Source of the DNA: Anderseniella sp963700885
Lineage (GTDB): Bacteria; Pseudomonadota; Alphaproteobacteria; Rhizobiales; Aestuariivirgaceae
DNA length: 64,000 nucleotides
Assembly (NCBI GenBank): GCA_963700885.1
Contig: CAVOZJ010000024.1
Span: 176,661 to 240,660, forward strand
Direction of reading: 5' to 3'
A program made the translations under genes and the position numbers. Position 1 is the first letter of the stretch; each line of letters starts with the position of its first letter. Of this stretch, positions 1 through 10,165 are shown piece by piece. Below the pieces are notes generated by a model. The model was not told the origin of the DNA. It did no database searches and worked only from the letters and a program-made list of their open reading frames with translations.

Positions 1-55
1 AGAAGAGTTGCAGAAGAAGCTCGAAGCTACTGGTGCGAAGGTATCGCTCAAGTAA
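1..55 (+). CDS. rplL: 50S ribosomal protein L7/L12, C-terminal end only
   Basis: Only the last 17 codons are present, reading EELQKKLEATGAKVSLK and then TAA at 53-55. This is the standard end of the L7/L12 C-terminal domain (helix followed by the AKVxLK strand), the ribosomal-stalk protein that recruits translation GTPases. Its place directly before rpoB matches the usual rplJL-rpoBC order. The start lies outside the window. Confidence 0.9.
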   Translation, partial: EELQKKLEATGAKVSLK

Positions 56-421
56 CTGGTTACAACTACGAATACCGGCGCGGGAGATACTGCGAAGGGC
101 TCACATGCCTCGCCCAGATTTCTTCCACGCCGGACCTGCTCGCCGGACTGATGTGGTCAGCAGAAACATAAGTGAGGCGTTGGGGCGGTTTTCCGTGCGG
201 TCTGTTTTGGTTTTCAGGAACCGAGATTCAGGGACTGCCCGGCAAGCCGCCGCTCTAGAGCGATATGGGTTCTCCTGAACCCGTAAAGTTGCTCTAGCAC
301 TTTGGAATTGATCAGTTTTATGGTTTTTGAGTGATTCAATCAAAAACCACACTGATCTGGCTTGATTAAATTGCTCTTCAGCCATCCCCCGGCATGAGAG
401 CCAATATGCGAAGGAACCGAA
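56..421. other. rplL-rpoB intergenic region (366 bp)
   Basis: No gene is supported here. The short open frames crossing it have no start context or recognisable product. The only clear structure is the double-hairpin repeat at 255-357. A purine-rich ribosome-binding stretch (GCGAAGGAACCGAA) precedes the rpoB ATG. In other bacteria the rplL-rpoB gap carries an attenuator or RNase processing site, and the hairpins here could play that part; that is inference. Confidence 0.6.
255..357. repeat. Double-hairpin intergenic repeat, copy 1 (RIME-like)
   Basis: Two adjacent inverted repeats. The first is CTAGAGC..GGGTTC..GAACCC..GTTGCTCTAG. The second runs from GATCAGTTTT through TGATTCAATCA to CACTGATC. 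A second copy with the same layout and most of the same bases lies at 24462-24563. The architecture recalls the rhizobial intergenic mosaic elements (RIMEs), which often begin with CTAGAGC, but family membership was not checked against a consensus. Confidence 0.7.
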
Positions 422-3400
422 ATGTCGCAAACGTTTATTGGCCGCAAACGTATTCGCAAGTTCTTCGGCAACATCCATGAAGTTGCCGAGATGCCGAACC
501 TCATCGAGGTTCAGAAGGACAGTTATGATCAGTTTCTTCAGGTGGTTGAGCCTGAAGGAGGACGTCTTGCAGAAGGTCTGCAGGCGGTGTTCAAGTCCGT
601 TTTCCCGATAAGTGATTTTTCGGGCCAGGCAATGCTCGAATATGTGACCTACGAATTTGAAGATCCGAAGTATGACGTTGAGGAGTGCCAGCAGCGCGGC
701 ATGACCTTTGCCGCACCGCTCAAGGTAACACTCCGTCTGATCGTATTTGAGATCGACGAGGATACCGGAGCGAAATCGGTCAAGGACATCAAGGAGCAGG
801 ATGTGTACATGGGCGATATTCCGCTCATGACCAAGAATGGCACCTTTGTCGTGAACGGTACCGAGCGTGTAATCGTCTCCCAGATGCACCGTTCGCCAGG
901 CGTATTCTTCGATCATGACCGGGGCAAGACCCATTCGTCAGGCAAACTGCTGTTTGCAGCCCGTATCATTCCTTATCGTGGTTCCTGGCTGGATTTCGAA
1001 TTCGATGCCAAGGACATCGTGCATGTGCGTATCGACCGCCGGCGCAAGTTGCCGGTTACCGCACTGCTGCATGCACTCGGGATGGACAGCGAAGAGATTC
1101 TGCATACCTTCTACAACACGGTGTCCGTCACATCGTCGAAAGACGGATGGCGTATGCCGTTTGATCCTGACCGGTATCGTGGGGTAAAGCCGGCGGCTGA
1201 CCTGGTTGATGCAAAGACCAAAAAGGTGGTTGTTGAGGCCGGAACCAAGATTACGCCGCGGCTGGCCCGCAAATTGGCCGAAGAAGGCCTCAAGGACTTG
1301 CTGGTCGACGACGAAAGCCTCTACGGACATTTTCTGGCAGATGAGCTTGTGGATGCCAAAACGGGTGAAATCCATGCAGAAGCCGGTGTTGAAATTGATG
1401 AAGAGCTGATGGAGGGGCTCAAGGAAGCCGGATACAAGGAACTGCGTCTGCTGGACATTGATCACATCAATACCGGAGCATACATTCGCAACACCTTGAT
1501 GGCTGACAAGGTCGAAAGCTACGAGCAGGCGCTTGTTGACATATACCGTGTCATGCGCCCCGGCGAACCGCCAACGCGTGAAACCGCTGAAGCATTGTTC
1601 AATGGACTGTTCTTCGATCCGGAGCGTTACGACCTGTCATCGGTTGGCCGTGTAAAAATGAACATGCGCCTTGAGCTGGATGCGCCTGACACAATGCGTA
1701 TCCTGCGCAAGGAAGATATCATCGCGGTTGTCAGAACACTGGCTGAATTGCGTGACAGCAAAGGTGATATTGACGACATTGATCACCTTGGCAACCGGCG
1801 TGTGCGTTCGGTTGGCGAATTGATGGAAAACCAGTATCGCCTGGGCCTGATCCGCATGGAACGCGCCATCAAGGAGCGCATGTCTTCGGTCGATATTGAT
1901 ACAGTCATGCCACATGACCTGATCAACGCCAAACCGGCTGCCGCTGCGGTGCGTGAGTTTTTCGGATCTTCCCAGCTGTCGCAGTTTATGGACCAGACCA
2001 ACCCGCTGTCGGAGATTACACACAAACGCCGCCTGTCGGCTCTCGGTCCGGGTGGTCTGACGCGTGAGCGCGCGGGCTTTGAGGTGCGTGACGTGCATCC
2101 GACCCACTATGGCCGCATCTGCCCGATTGAGACGCCGGAAGGGCCGAACATTGGCCTCATCAACTCGCTGGCTACATTTGCCCGTGTAAACAAGTATGGC
2201 TTTATTGAAACGCCGTACCGCAAAGTGATCAACGGCAAGGTTTCTGAAGAAGTGGTCTATCTTTCGGCTATTGAAGAATCCAAACCGCATATCGCTCAGG
2301 CAAACGTTGAACTGACCAAGGACGGCAGGTTTGCCGAAGATCTTGTTCTGGTTCGCCAGCATGGTGAAGTGATTACAGTTCCGGCCGAACGGGTGGACTT
2401 TGTTGACGTTTCACCAAAGCAGCTTGTTTCGGTTGCTGCCGCGCTGATTCCGTTCCTGGAAAACGATGACGCCAACCGTGCCCTAATGGGCTCGAACATG
2501 CAGCGTCAGGCTGTGCCGCTCGTGCGTACCGATGCACCACTTGTCGGTACCGGCATGGAAGCCGTGGTCGCCCGTGATTCCGGCGCTGCCATTACGGCGC
2601 GGCGTTCCGGTATTGTTGACCAGGTGGATGCAAAGCGCATCGTTATTCGCGCTACTGATGAGACCGATCCGACAAAATCCGGCGTGGATATCTACACGCT
2701 GCACAAGTTCCAACGGTCCAATCAGAATACATGCATCAACCAGCGTCCGCTGGTTCGTATCGGTGACAGGTTGAAGGAAGGCGATATTATCGCTGATGGC
2801 CCATCAACTGACCTGGGGGACCTAGCGCTCGGTCAGAATGTGCTGGTCGCGTTCATGCCGTGGAACGGGTACAACTTTGAAGACTCCATCCTGTTGTCCG
2901 AGCGCATGGTGCGCGATGACGTTTTCACGTCGATCCATATCGAAGAATTCGACGTTATGGCACGAGATACAAAACTCGGCCCCGAGGAAATCACCCGCGA
3001 CATTCCGAACGTAGGTGAGGAAGCTCTGAAAAACCTGGATGAAGCAGGCATTGTCTACATTGGCGCAGAAGTGCATCCAGGCGATATCCTGTGCGGCAAG
3101 ATTACGCCGAAGGGTGAGAGCCCGATGACACCGGAAGAAAAGCTTCTGCGAGCGATCTTCGGTGAGAAGGCATCCGATGTCCGAGATACATCACTGCGGC
3201 TGCCTCCGGGCGTTGCCGGTACGGTTGTTGAAGTGCGCGTGTTCAATCGCCACGGCATCGACAAGGACGAACGCGCGCTGGCAATCGAGCGCGAAGAGAT
3301 CGAACGCCTTGCCAAGGACCGTGACGACGAACTCGCCATTCTGGACCGTAACACATATGGTCGCCTCGGCGATTTCCTGAAAGGCAAGCAGGCCGCAGGC

Positions 3401-4504
3401 GGACCGAAAGGTCACAAGATCGAGGGCAAACTCACCGAAGCCGTGCTGGACGATGTACCGCGCTCGCAATGGTGGCAGATTGCGCTGTCCAACGAAAAGG
3501 CACTAGCTGAACTTGAAGCCATGCGCCAGCAGTATGATAAGTCGAAGAAGCGCCTTGAGAATCGTTTCCTCGACAAAGTGGAAAAACTGCAGCGTGGTGA
3601 CGAGTTGCCGCCGGGCGTCATGAAAATGGTCAAGGTTTTCGTTGCCGTGAAGCGCAAGATCCAGCCAGGTGACAAGATGGCCGGCCGGCATGGCAACAAG
3701 GGCGTGGTTTCACGCATTGTTGCGGATGAGGACATGCCCTATCTCGAGGACGGGCAGCCGGTGGACATCGTGCTGAACCCGCTTGGTGTGCCCAGCCGCA
3801 TGAACGTTGGTCAGATCCTGGAAACCCATCTGGGATGGGCCTGCCGCGGGATCGGCAAGCAAATCGGTGAAATGGTCGACGCATATCGCGAAAGCCACAA
3901 CGCCAAGCAGCTACGCAAGGAAATCGAGCACATCTACGGTGAGAACGACGAGATAGCAGCCCTTGAGGACGATGATCTGGCTGACCTGGGTGAATCACTG
4001 CGTGGCGGAGTTGCAATAGCAACGCCGGTCTTCGACGGAGCGAAAGAGGAGAACATCTCAGAGCTGCTTGAACATGCAGGTCTGAGTACTTCCGGCCAGG
4101 TAACTCTGTATGACGGCCGTACAGGCGAGCCATTCGACAGGCAGGTAACTGTAGGGTATATCTACATTCTCAAGCTTCACCATCTGGTTGATGACAAGAT
4201 TCATGCCCGTTCCATCGGTCCTTATTCACTCGTTACCCAGCAACCGCTGGGAGGCAAGGCGCAATTCGGCGGACAACGGTTCGGTGAAATGGAGGTTTGG
4301 GCACTTGAGGCGTATGGTGCAGCCTACACACTTCAGGAAATGCTCACTGTGAAGTCAGATGACGTTGCAGGCAGGACCAAGGTATATGAAGCGATTGTGC
4401 GTGGTGATGATGCATTTGAAGCAGGAATTCCGGAAAGCTTCAACGTGCTCGTAAAGGAAATGCGCTCGCTGGGTCTCAGCGTCGATCTTCAAAGTTCCGA
4501 GTAA
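422..4504 (+). CDS. rpoB: DNA-directed RNA polymerase subunit beta
   Basis: This 1360-residue protein is the beta subunit of RNA polymerase; with beta' it forms the catalytic cleft. Length and content are full. The rifampicin-binding segment begins near residue 513 (SSQLSQFMDQTNPLSE, then THKRRLSALGPGG), and the positions equivalent to E. coli D516, H526 and S531 carry the sensitive-type residues. The GDKMAGRHGNKG catalytic-region motif lies near residue 1083, and the C-terminal GGKAQFGGQRFGEMEVWALEA block is intact. It is co-directional with rplL and rpoC, as usual. The ATG at 422 has an upstream AAGGA-like site and gives the expected MSQTFIGRKRIRKFFG start. Nothing is odd in the coding sequence. 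Confidence 0.98.
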   Translation: MSQTFIGRKRIRKFFGNIHEVAEMPNLIEVQKDSYDQFLQVVEPEGGRLAEGLQAVFKSVFPISDFSGQAMLEYVTYEFEDPKYDVEECQQRGMTFAAPLKVTLRLIVFEIDEDTGAKSVKDIKEQDVYMGDIPLMTKNGTFVVNGTERVIVSQMHRSPGVFFDHDRGKTHSSGKLLFAARIIPYRGSWLDFEFDAKDIVHVRIDRRRKLPVTALLHALGMDSEEILHTFYNTVSVTSSKDGWRMPFDPDRYRGVKPAADLVDAKTKKVVVEAGTKITPRLARKLAEEGLKDLLVDDESLYGHFLADELVDAKTGEIHAEAGVEIDEELMEGLKEAGYKELRLLDIDHINTGAYIRNTLMADKVESYEQALVDIYRVMRPGEPPTRETAEALFNGLFFDPERYDLSSVGRVKMNMRLELDAPDTMRILRKEDIIAVVRTLAELRDSKGDIDDIDHLGNRRVRSVGELMENQYRLGLIRMERAIKERMSSVDIDTVMPHDLINAKPAAAAVREFFGSSQLSQFMDQTNPLSEITHKRRLSALGPGGLTRERAGFEVRDVHPTHYGRICPIETPEGPNIGLINSLATFARVNKYGFIETPYRKVINGKVSEEVVYLSAIEESKPHIAQANVELTKDGRFAEDLVLVRQHGEVITVPAERVDFVDVSPKQLVSVAAALIPFLENDDANRALMGSNMQRQAVPLVRTDAPLVGTGMEAVVARDSGAAITARRSGIVDQVDAKRIVIRATDETDPTKSGVDIYTLHKFQRSNQNTCINQRPLVRIGDRLKEGDIIADGPSTDLGDLALGQNVLVAFMPWNGYNFEDSILLSERMVRDDVFTSIHIEEFDVMARDTKLGPEEITRDIPNVGEEALKNLDEAGIVYIGAEVHPGDILCGKITPKGESPMTPEEKLLRAIFGEKASDVRDTSLRLPPGVAGTVVEVRVFNRHGIDKDERALAIEREEIERLAKDRDDELAILDRNTYGRLGDFLKGKQAAGGPKGHKIEGKLTEAVLDDVPRSQWWQIALSNEKALAELEAMRQQYDKSKKRLENRFLDKVEKLQRGDELPPGVMKMVKVFVAVKRKIQPGDKMAGRHGNKGVVSRIVADEDMPYLEDGQPVDIVLNPLGVPSRMNVGQILETHLGWACRGIGKQIGEMVDAYRESHNAKQLRKEIEHIYGENDEIAALEDDDLADLGESLRGGVAIATPVFDGAKEENISELLEHAGLSTSGQVTLYDGRTGEPFDRQVTVGYIYILKLHHLVDDKIHARSIGPYSLVTQQPLGGKAQFGGQRFGEMEVWALEAYGAAYTLQEMLTVKSDDVAGRTKVYEAIVRGDDAFEAGIPESFNVLVKEMRSLGLSVDLQSSE

Positions 4505-4517
4505 CAAGTCAAATTTG

Positions 4518-4545
4518 CCGGGCAGGAAACAAAACTCCTGCCCGG
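4518..4545 (+). other. Stem-loop in the rpoB-rpoC gap
   Basis: A perfect 10-bp stem, CCGGGCAGGA at 4518-4527 and TCCTGCCCGG at 4536-4545, closes an 8-base A-rich loop 14 bases after the rpoB stop. No U-tract follows, so it is not a typical intrinsic terminator. It could mark RNA processing or protect the upstream message 3' end; the role is inferred. Confidence 0.55.
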
Positions 4546-4653
4546 TTCTGGAAATTGCCGGTGTCGGGCCAGTCCGGCAGTTTCCCCTGAAAAACCAGAC
4601 AATCCGAAAAGCGGAACACAGCCCCGTCCGCGAACAAGGAATTGAGGTATTAC

Positions 4654-7600
4654 ATGAACCATGAGGTCATGAACGTTTTCAGTCCGGCAGGTCAGCCACT
4701 GACCTTTGAGCAAATCCGGATCGGTATCGCAGCACCGGAGAAAATTCTTTCCTGGTCATTCGGTGAAATCAAAAAGCCGGAAACCATCAACTATCGTACT
4801 TTCAAACCGGAGCGTGACGGTCTGTTCTGCGCCCGAATCTTTGGTCCTGTGAAGGACTATGAGTGCTTGTGCGGCAAGTACAAGCGGATGAAGTACAAGG
4901 GTATCATCTGCGAAAAATGCGGTGTGGAAGTGACGTTGGCGAAAGTTCGCCGCGAACGCATGGGTCATATTGATCTGGCAGCACCGGTCGCACACATCTG
5001 GTTTTTGAAGTCCTTGCCATCACGCATCTCGCTGCTGCTGGACATGACTTTGAAAGATGTCGAGCGTGTTCTGTACTTCGAGAATTACATCGTCACAGAG
5101 CCTGGCCTGACACCGATGAAGAGTGGTGAACTGCTGACGGAAGAGCAGTACATGGAAGCCCAGGACCACTATGGTGCCGACAGCTTCACTGCCGGGATCG
5201 GCGCCGAAGCCATCCGCGAAATTCTCATGGGAATTGAACTTGAGAAGTTGCGCGATGAGCTACGTGTTGAAATCGCTGAGTCGACCACCGAATTAAAGCC
5301 CAAGAAGCTGGCCAAGCGGCTTAAAATTGTCGAAGGTTTCATCGAGTCCGGTAACAAACCTGAATGGATGATCCTGACCGTCGTGCCGGTAATTCCGCCT
5401 GAATTGCGTCCGCTGGTGCCACTTGACGGAGGCCGGTTTGCCACTTCAGACCTGAACGATCTGTATCGCCGCGTGATAAATCGCAACAACCGCCTGAAAC
5501 GGCTGATCGAGTTGCGTGCTCCTGACATCATCATCCGAAATGAAAAGCGGATGCTGCAGGAATCGGTAGATGCCCTGTTCGACAATGGCCGTCGCGGCCG
5601 GGTTATCACCGGCGCCAACAAGCGTCCCCTGAAGTCTCTCGCTGACATGCTGAAAGGCAAACAGGGGCGTTTCCGCCAGAATCTGCTTGGCAAGCGCGTC
5701 GATTATTCCGGCCGATCAGTAATCGTGGTCGGACCAGAACTCAAACTGCACCAGTGTGGTCTGCCGAAGAAAATGGCGCTGGAATTGTTCAAGCCGTTCA
5801 TCTATTCGCGCCTTGATGCCAAGGGTCTGTCATCCACTGTCAAGCAGGCGAAGAAATTGGTTGAGAAGGAAAAACCGGAAGTCTGGGACATTCTGGACGA
5901 AGTTATCCGGGAACATCCTGTGCTGCTAAACCGGGCACCAACACTTCACCGCCTCGGCATTCAGGCATTTGAACCAGTATTAATTGAAGGCAAGGCCATT
6001 CAGTTGCACCCGCTGGTTTGTGCGGCCTTCAACGCTGACTTTGATGGTGACCAGATGGCGGTTCACGTACCGCTGTCCCTGGAAGCCCAGCTTGAAGCCC
6101 GTGTGCTGATGATGTCTACCAACAACGTTCTGCATCCTGCAAACGGCCAGCCAATTATCGTACCGTCGCAGGATATCGTGCTGGGTCTGTACTACGTTTC
6201 CCAGATGAAGCAGAACGAACCGGGCGAAGGTATGTTGTTCGGTGATATTGCCGAGATTGACCATGCCTTGCATGCCGGTGTCATTACACTGCATACCAAG
6301 ATCAAGGGCCGCTTCAAGTATCTGGATGAGGACGGTAACCCGACTTCACGGGTCTATGAAACAACTCCTGGCCGCCTGAAGATTGGTGAATTGCTGCCCA
6401 GGCAACCCGGCATGTCACTTGAAATATGCAACAAGCTGCTGACTAAGCGTGAAATCTCCAAGATGATTGACGATGTTTATCGCGGTTGCGGTCAGAAAGA
6501 GTTTGTCATTTTCTGTGACAAGATCATGGGGCTTGGTTTTTATAATGCCTTCAAGGCAGGTATTTCGTTTGGCAAGGATGACATGGTCATCCCCGACTCA
6601 AAGGAGAAACTGGTTTCTGAATCCCGCGAACTGGCGAAGGAATATGAACAGCAGTACATCGATGGTCTCATCACCAAGGGCGAAAAGTACAACAAGGTAG
6701 TTGATGCCTGGGCAAAGTGCACTGACAAGGTGGCTGATGAAATGATGGCCCGTATTCAGGCTGTTCAGTTTGATGAAGTAACCAAGCGCGAAAAGCCGGT
6801 GAACTCCATTTACATGATGGCTCACTCCGGTGCACGTGGTTCTCCGGCCCAGATGAAGCAGCTTGGCGGCATGCGTGGCCTGATGGCCAAACCGTCCGGG
6901 GAGATCATCGAGACACCGATCATCTCGAACTTCAAGGAAGGCCTGACCGTTCTGGAGTACTTCAACTCCACTCACGGTGCCCGCAAGGGTCTCGCTGATA
7001 CAGCCTTGAAGACCGCCAACTCCGGTTATCTGACACGGCGTCTTGTTGACGTTGCTCAAGATGCCATCATTGCTGAAGACGATTGCGGCACCGAAAACTC
7101 GATTACGGCTCGTCCCATCATTGATGCCGGTGAAATCATTGCATCCCTGGGTTCGCGTGTTCTTGGCCGAACGGCTGCTGAAGACGTTCTGCACCCGCAG
7201 ACCAGTGAAGTCATCATTCCGGCAATGCGCGAAATCACGGAAGAAGATGTCGAGAAGATCGAGGATGCCAATATCCAGGAATTCCGCATCCGTTCCGTTC
7301 TGACCTGCGAAACCCGGTTTGGCGTTTGTGCGCGTTGTTATGGGCGTGACCTTGCTCGCGGCACTCCGGTCAATCATGGTGAAGCTGTCGGTGTCATTGC
7401 TGCACAGTCGATCGGGGAACCCGGTACCCAGCTGACCATGCGTACCTTCCATATTGGCGGTACTGCACAGGTGCTTGATGAGTCGTTCGTGGAATCAAAC
7501 CACGACGGCATTGTCAAGCTCAGGAACTCCAACGTGGTGACTGACAGCACCGGCAAGATCATCACGCTTGGCCGCAACGTGTCTCTGGTCATTGAAGATG

Positions 7601-8847
7601 AAAAGGGCCATGAACGAGCTGTTCACAAGCTGGTGCAAGGTGCTCGCCTGTTCGTCAACGAGGGCGACAAGATCAAGCGCGGCATGCGTCTGGCTGAATG
7701 GGATCCCTACACCCGTCCGGTGATGACAGAGGTCGATGGCAAGATCGAATTCGAAGATGTCGTTGACGGTATCTCTGTATCGGAGGTTACCGATGAATCA
7801 ACCGGCATCACCAACCGTGTTCTGATTGACTGGCGTACGAGCCCGCGTGGCGGTGACTTGCGTCCGGCAATCGTGATCAAGGACAAGAAGGGTGAGATAC
7901 TCAAACTGCCACGTGGTGGTGAGGCCCGCTATCTTCTTTCGGTTGATGCGATATTGTCGGTTGAACCAGGTTCTGCAATCAAGGCAGGTGACGTGCTCGC
8001 CCGAATTCCACTGGAAAGTGCCAAGACGCGCGACATCACCGGCGGTCTTCCGCGAGTTGCTGAACTGTTTGAAGCACGCCGTCCGAAGGACCATGCGGTC
8101 ATCGCTGAAATTTCCGGTCGTGTTGAATTTGGCCGTGACTACAAGAACAAGCGCCGCATCCGCATTGTCCCGGAAGATGCTTCCCTCGAGCCGGCCGAGT
8201 ACCTGATTCCGAAAGGCAAGCACCTACCGGTTCAGGAGGGCGATTTCATCGAGAAGGGCGAATACATTCTCGACGGCCATCCGGCACCACATGACATCCT
8301 TGCCATCAAGGGTGTTGAAGAACTGGCGACCTACCTTGTCAACGAAGTGCAGGAGGTTTACCGGCTGCAAGGTGTGAGTATCAACGACAAGCACATCGAG
8401 GTAATTGTTCGCCAGATGCTGCAGAAAGTTGAAATCACGGAACAGGGCGACACATCGCTTCTGTCCGGTGAGCAACTCGACCGTACCGAACTGGAAAACA
8501 TCAACGCAAAAATGACCGAAGAAGGCAAAAAGCCTGCTTCCGGTGTACCGGTTCTGCTTGGTATCACGAAAGCCAGCCTGCAGACACGGTCATTCATTTC
8601 AGCGGCGTCGTTCCAGGAGACAACCCGCGTCCTCACCGAAGCTGCCATCAGCGGCAAGGTCGACACGCTCGAAGGTCTTAAGGAAAATGTCATCGTGGGC
8701 CGCCTTATTCCGGCGGGCACAGGTGGCATGTTGTCCCGTTTCAAGTCCGTTGCCGACAAGCGTGACGGATTGATCCTCGACGAACAGGCCAAGATGGCGG
8801 TTGAAGACGCAAGTGAAGCTGCAGAACCAGTCGCAGCAGGCGAATAG
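4654..8847 (+). CDS. rpoC: DNA-directed RNA polymerase subunit beta'
   Basis: This is the beta' subunit, about 1397 residues. The N-terminal zinc ribbon (CLCGKYKRM...CEKC, near residues 71-90), the catalytic NADFDGDQM motif (near residue 460, the three Asp that bind the active-site magnesium) and the second zinc-binding cluster (CETRFGVCARCYGRD, near residue 886) are all visible. A longer frame opens at a TTG at 4642, but the ATG at 4654 is preferred: it has GAGG five bases upstream and yields MNHEVMNVF, the usual alphaproteobacterial N terminus. The gene is cotranscribed with rpoB across a 149-base gap and is followed by a strong terminator. Confidence 0.97.
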   Translation: MNHEVMNVFSPAGQPLTFEQIRIGIAAPEKILSWSFGEIKKPETINYRTFKPERDGLFCARIFGPVKDYECLCGKYKRMKYKGIICEKCGVEVTLAKVRRERMGHIDLAAPVAHIWFLKSLPSRISLLLDMTLKDVERVLYFENYIVTEPGLTPMKSGELLTEEQYMEAQDHYGADSFTAGIGAEAIREILMGIELEKLRDELRVEIAESTTELKPKKLAKRLKIVEGFIESGNKPEWMILTVVPVIPPELRPLVPLDGGRFATSDLNDLYRRVINRNNRLKRLIELRAPDIIIRNEKRMLQESVDALFDNGRRGRVITGANKRPLKSLADMLKGKQGRFRQNLLGKRVDYSGRSVIVVGPELKLHQCGLPKKMALELFKPFIYSRLDAKGLSSTVKQAKKLVEKEKPEVWDILDEVIREHPVLLNRAPTLHRLGIQAFEPVLIEGKAIQLHPLVCAAFNADFDGDQMAVHVPLSLEAQLEARVLMMSTNNVLHPANGQPIIVPSQDIVLGLYYVSQMKQNEPGEGMLFGDIAEIDHALHAGVITLHTKIKGRFKYLDEDGNPTSRVYETTPGRLKIGELLPRQPGMSLEICNKLLTKREISKMIDDVYRGCGQKEFVIFCDKIMGLGFYNAFKAGISFGKDDMVIPDSKEKLVSESRELAKEYEQQYIDGLITKGEKYNKVVDAWAKCTDKVADEMMARIQAVQFDEVTKREKPVNSIYMMAHSGARGSPAQMKQLGGMRGLMAKPSGEIIETPIISNFKEGLTVLEYFNSTHGARKGLADTALKTANSGYLTRRLVDVAQDAIIAEDDCGTENSITARPIIDAGEIIASLGSRVLGRTAAEDVLHPQTSEVIIPAMREITEEDVEKIEDANIQEFRIRSVLTCETRFGVCARCYGRDLARGTPVNHGEAVGVIAAQSIGEPGTQLTMRTFHIGGTAQVLDESFVESNHDGIVKLRNSNVVTDSTGKIITLGRNVSLVIEDEKGHERAVHKLVQGARLFVNEGDKIKRGMRLAEWDPYTRPVMTEVDGKIEFEDVVDGISVSEVTDESTGITNRVLIDWRTSPRGGDLRPAIVIKDKKGEILKLPRGGEARYLLSVDAILSVEPGSAIKAGDVLARIPLESAKTRDITGGLPRVAELFEARRPKDHAVIAEISGRVEFGRDYKNKRRIRIVPEDASLEPAEYLIPKGKHLPVQEGDFIEKGEYILDGHPAPHDILAIKGVEELATYLVNEVQEVYRLQGVSINDKHIEVIVRQMLQKVEITEQGDTSLLSGEQLDRTELENINAKMTEEGKKPASGVPVLLGITKASLQTRSFISAASFQETTRVLTEAAISGKVDTLEGLKENVIVGRLIPAGTGGMLSRFKSVADKRDGLILDEQAKMAVEDASEAAEPVAAGE

Positions 8848-8885
8848 GTTTCCATTCGACTGCAACTGGCGAATTAGCCATATCG

Positions 8886-8926
8886 GGCCGCCGCGATCCG
8901 GGTAGATCGTGGCGGCCTTTGTTTTG
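8886..8926 (+). terminator. Rho-independent terminator after rpoC
   Basis: A 13-bp stem (GGCCGCCGCGATC at 8886-8898 with GATCGTGGCGGCC at 8905-8917, one G-U pair) and a 6-base loop are followed by TTTGTTTT. This ends the rplL-rpoBC transcription unit 38 bases after the rpoC stop. Confidence 0.9.
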
Positions 8927-8999
8927 ACTCGGTGTACATTGAAGCAGGCAACAATGTTAGTGTCAGGCCACGGTGGTGACCGAAGTTCAGGAGGCTTGT

Positions 9000-9329
9000 G
9001 TGGCATTCAGGTTGAAACGAGCAGTGTATATGTTTCTGGGGCAGGGCGGTCACAGGGCCGGTGCCGATGTCAATCCTGATCGAGGTTTTGTGATGTTCGT
9101 TTCAGCAAGAAACCCGGGGGCAGCACACAAGGAAGCCGAGAAGGCGCTGTTGGAGCGGGGATGGCTGGACGTTGATATCCTGCAGGGAGGGGAGGTGCCG
9201 GAAAAACCTGACAGGAAACCTCATGATGACGCCTGGCAGGAAGCACGCGACGGCAGGCGCGGCATCATAGTTTATGATGTAAAAGCCGAGACAAGTGGAG
9301 TGGGTGACACCCCGGCCCGGCAGGCCTGA
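9000..9329 (+). CDS. Small hypothetical protein
   Basis: This is a 109-residue protein I do not recognise. The GTG at 9000 is chosen because AGGAGG ends five bases upstream; an in-frame GTG at 8973 would add nine residues without such a site. The first third is basic and hydrophobic (MAFRLKRAVYMFLG), the middle is alpha/beta-like (GFVMFVSARNP...AEKALLERGWLDVDIL) and the tail is charged. The repeated mix of helix and strand with a W-containing GWLDVDILQGG motif suggests a small globular cytosolic protein. No signal peptide or catalytic motif is visible. It stands alone between the rpoC terminator and a convergent VOC gene. Confidence 0.6.
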   Translation: MAFRLKRAVYMFLGQGGHRAGADVNPDRGFVMFVSARNPGAAHKEAEKALLERGWLDVDILQGGEVPEKPDRKPHDDAWQEARDGRRGIIVYDVKAETSGVGDTPARQA

Positions 9330-9459
9330 ACACACAGTTTTAAATTGAAAGCCAGATGGATTGCCCGAAAACCCGGAGCGGGACGCAGAGGAGTTACAAC
9401 TTCATCCTCGCGCATCCCGTCTGCATTTTTGCCGGGGCCACTGGTCCGCGACGGTGTCT

Positions 9460-9960
9460 TCAGCTGGCTAACGCCTGCCTGTTGTTTTCAGATTTGCCGT
9501 TTATCAGATCCGGCGAAAAATCCATCGTATCGTCTTCACTTATCAGGTCGTGATCTGACGTTTTGGCACTTAAATCCAGCTGATCCGGGTCTGGCTCGAT
9601 CAGACCGATAAGTGCGCCTGAGGCATCGGTTACGATGGCAATTTTGCCGATCCCCGGAATTTCAGTTGCCGACCGGGTTACTTCACCACCGGCAGATGTT
9701 GTCTCGCGTTCTGCGAGACGCAGATCATCAACTGCCATGTAGGTCATCCAGTGGGCGGGAATGCCTTTGAACTTTGGGGCTGAAAGACTGTATACGCCGC
9801 CAACCGTCCTGCCATCCTTGCGGGCCAGCCAATATGGTTCACCGCCGGGCAGGGTGATCTGCTCGAACGTCCATCCAAGGGTGCGGCGATAAAAATTTCG
9901 CGCCTCAAGCGCATCCCACGTGTTTAGTTCGTGCCACCATGTTTCAACTTGTTGCTGCAT
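9460..9960 (-). CDS. VOC (glyoxalase/bleomycin-resistance) family protein
   Basis: This 166-residue protein carries one complete vicinal-oxygen-chelate module over residues 5-125: the opening WHELNTWDALEARNFYRRTLGWTFE is typical of the helix and strand after the first metal-binding position, and the WMTYMAVDDLRLAERETTSAGGEV stretch starts the second beta-alpha-beta-beta-beta unit. The family includes glyoxalases, dioxygenases and binding proteins; the substrate cannot be read from sequence. The last 40 residues form an acidic, low-complexity tail (DPDQLDLSAKTSDHDLISEDD) outside the fold. It is the only leftward gene among the ribosomal genes, and its start faces the rpsL promoter region. Confidence 0.8.
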   Translation of the reverse strand: MQQQVETWWHELNTWDALEARNFYRRTLGWTFEQITLPGGEPYWLARKDGRTVGGVYSLSAPKFKGIPAHWMTYMAVDDLRLAERETTSAGGEVTRSATEIPGIGKIAIVTDASGALIGLIEPDPDQLDLSAKTSDHDLISEDDTMDFSPDLINGKSENNRQALAS

Positions 9961-10165
9961 TGCGCCCTCCGGAAATACCCCGCATTGGAATGATCAACGC
10001 GTGGGATATGATGCCGTCCCTGTCAAACAAGGTGATTCACCCAATTGGCCGCGATATGGCGCTATCTGGGCGATTGTTTGTGATTCACAGTTCAATTAAG
10101 GCAATGCCGGGACGATAGCTGGGCCAAATTGCTGAAATGACGCCGAAATAGATCAAATTCAGGTC

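Noticed and set aside
101..934. Long minus-strand frame antisense to rpoB
   Set aside because: It has no recognisable product and matches the expected shadow of a codon-biased gene.
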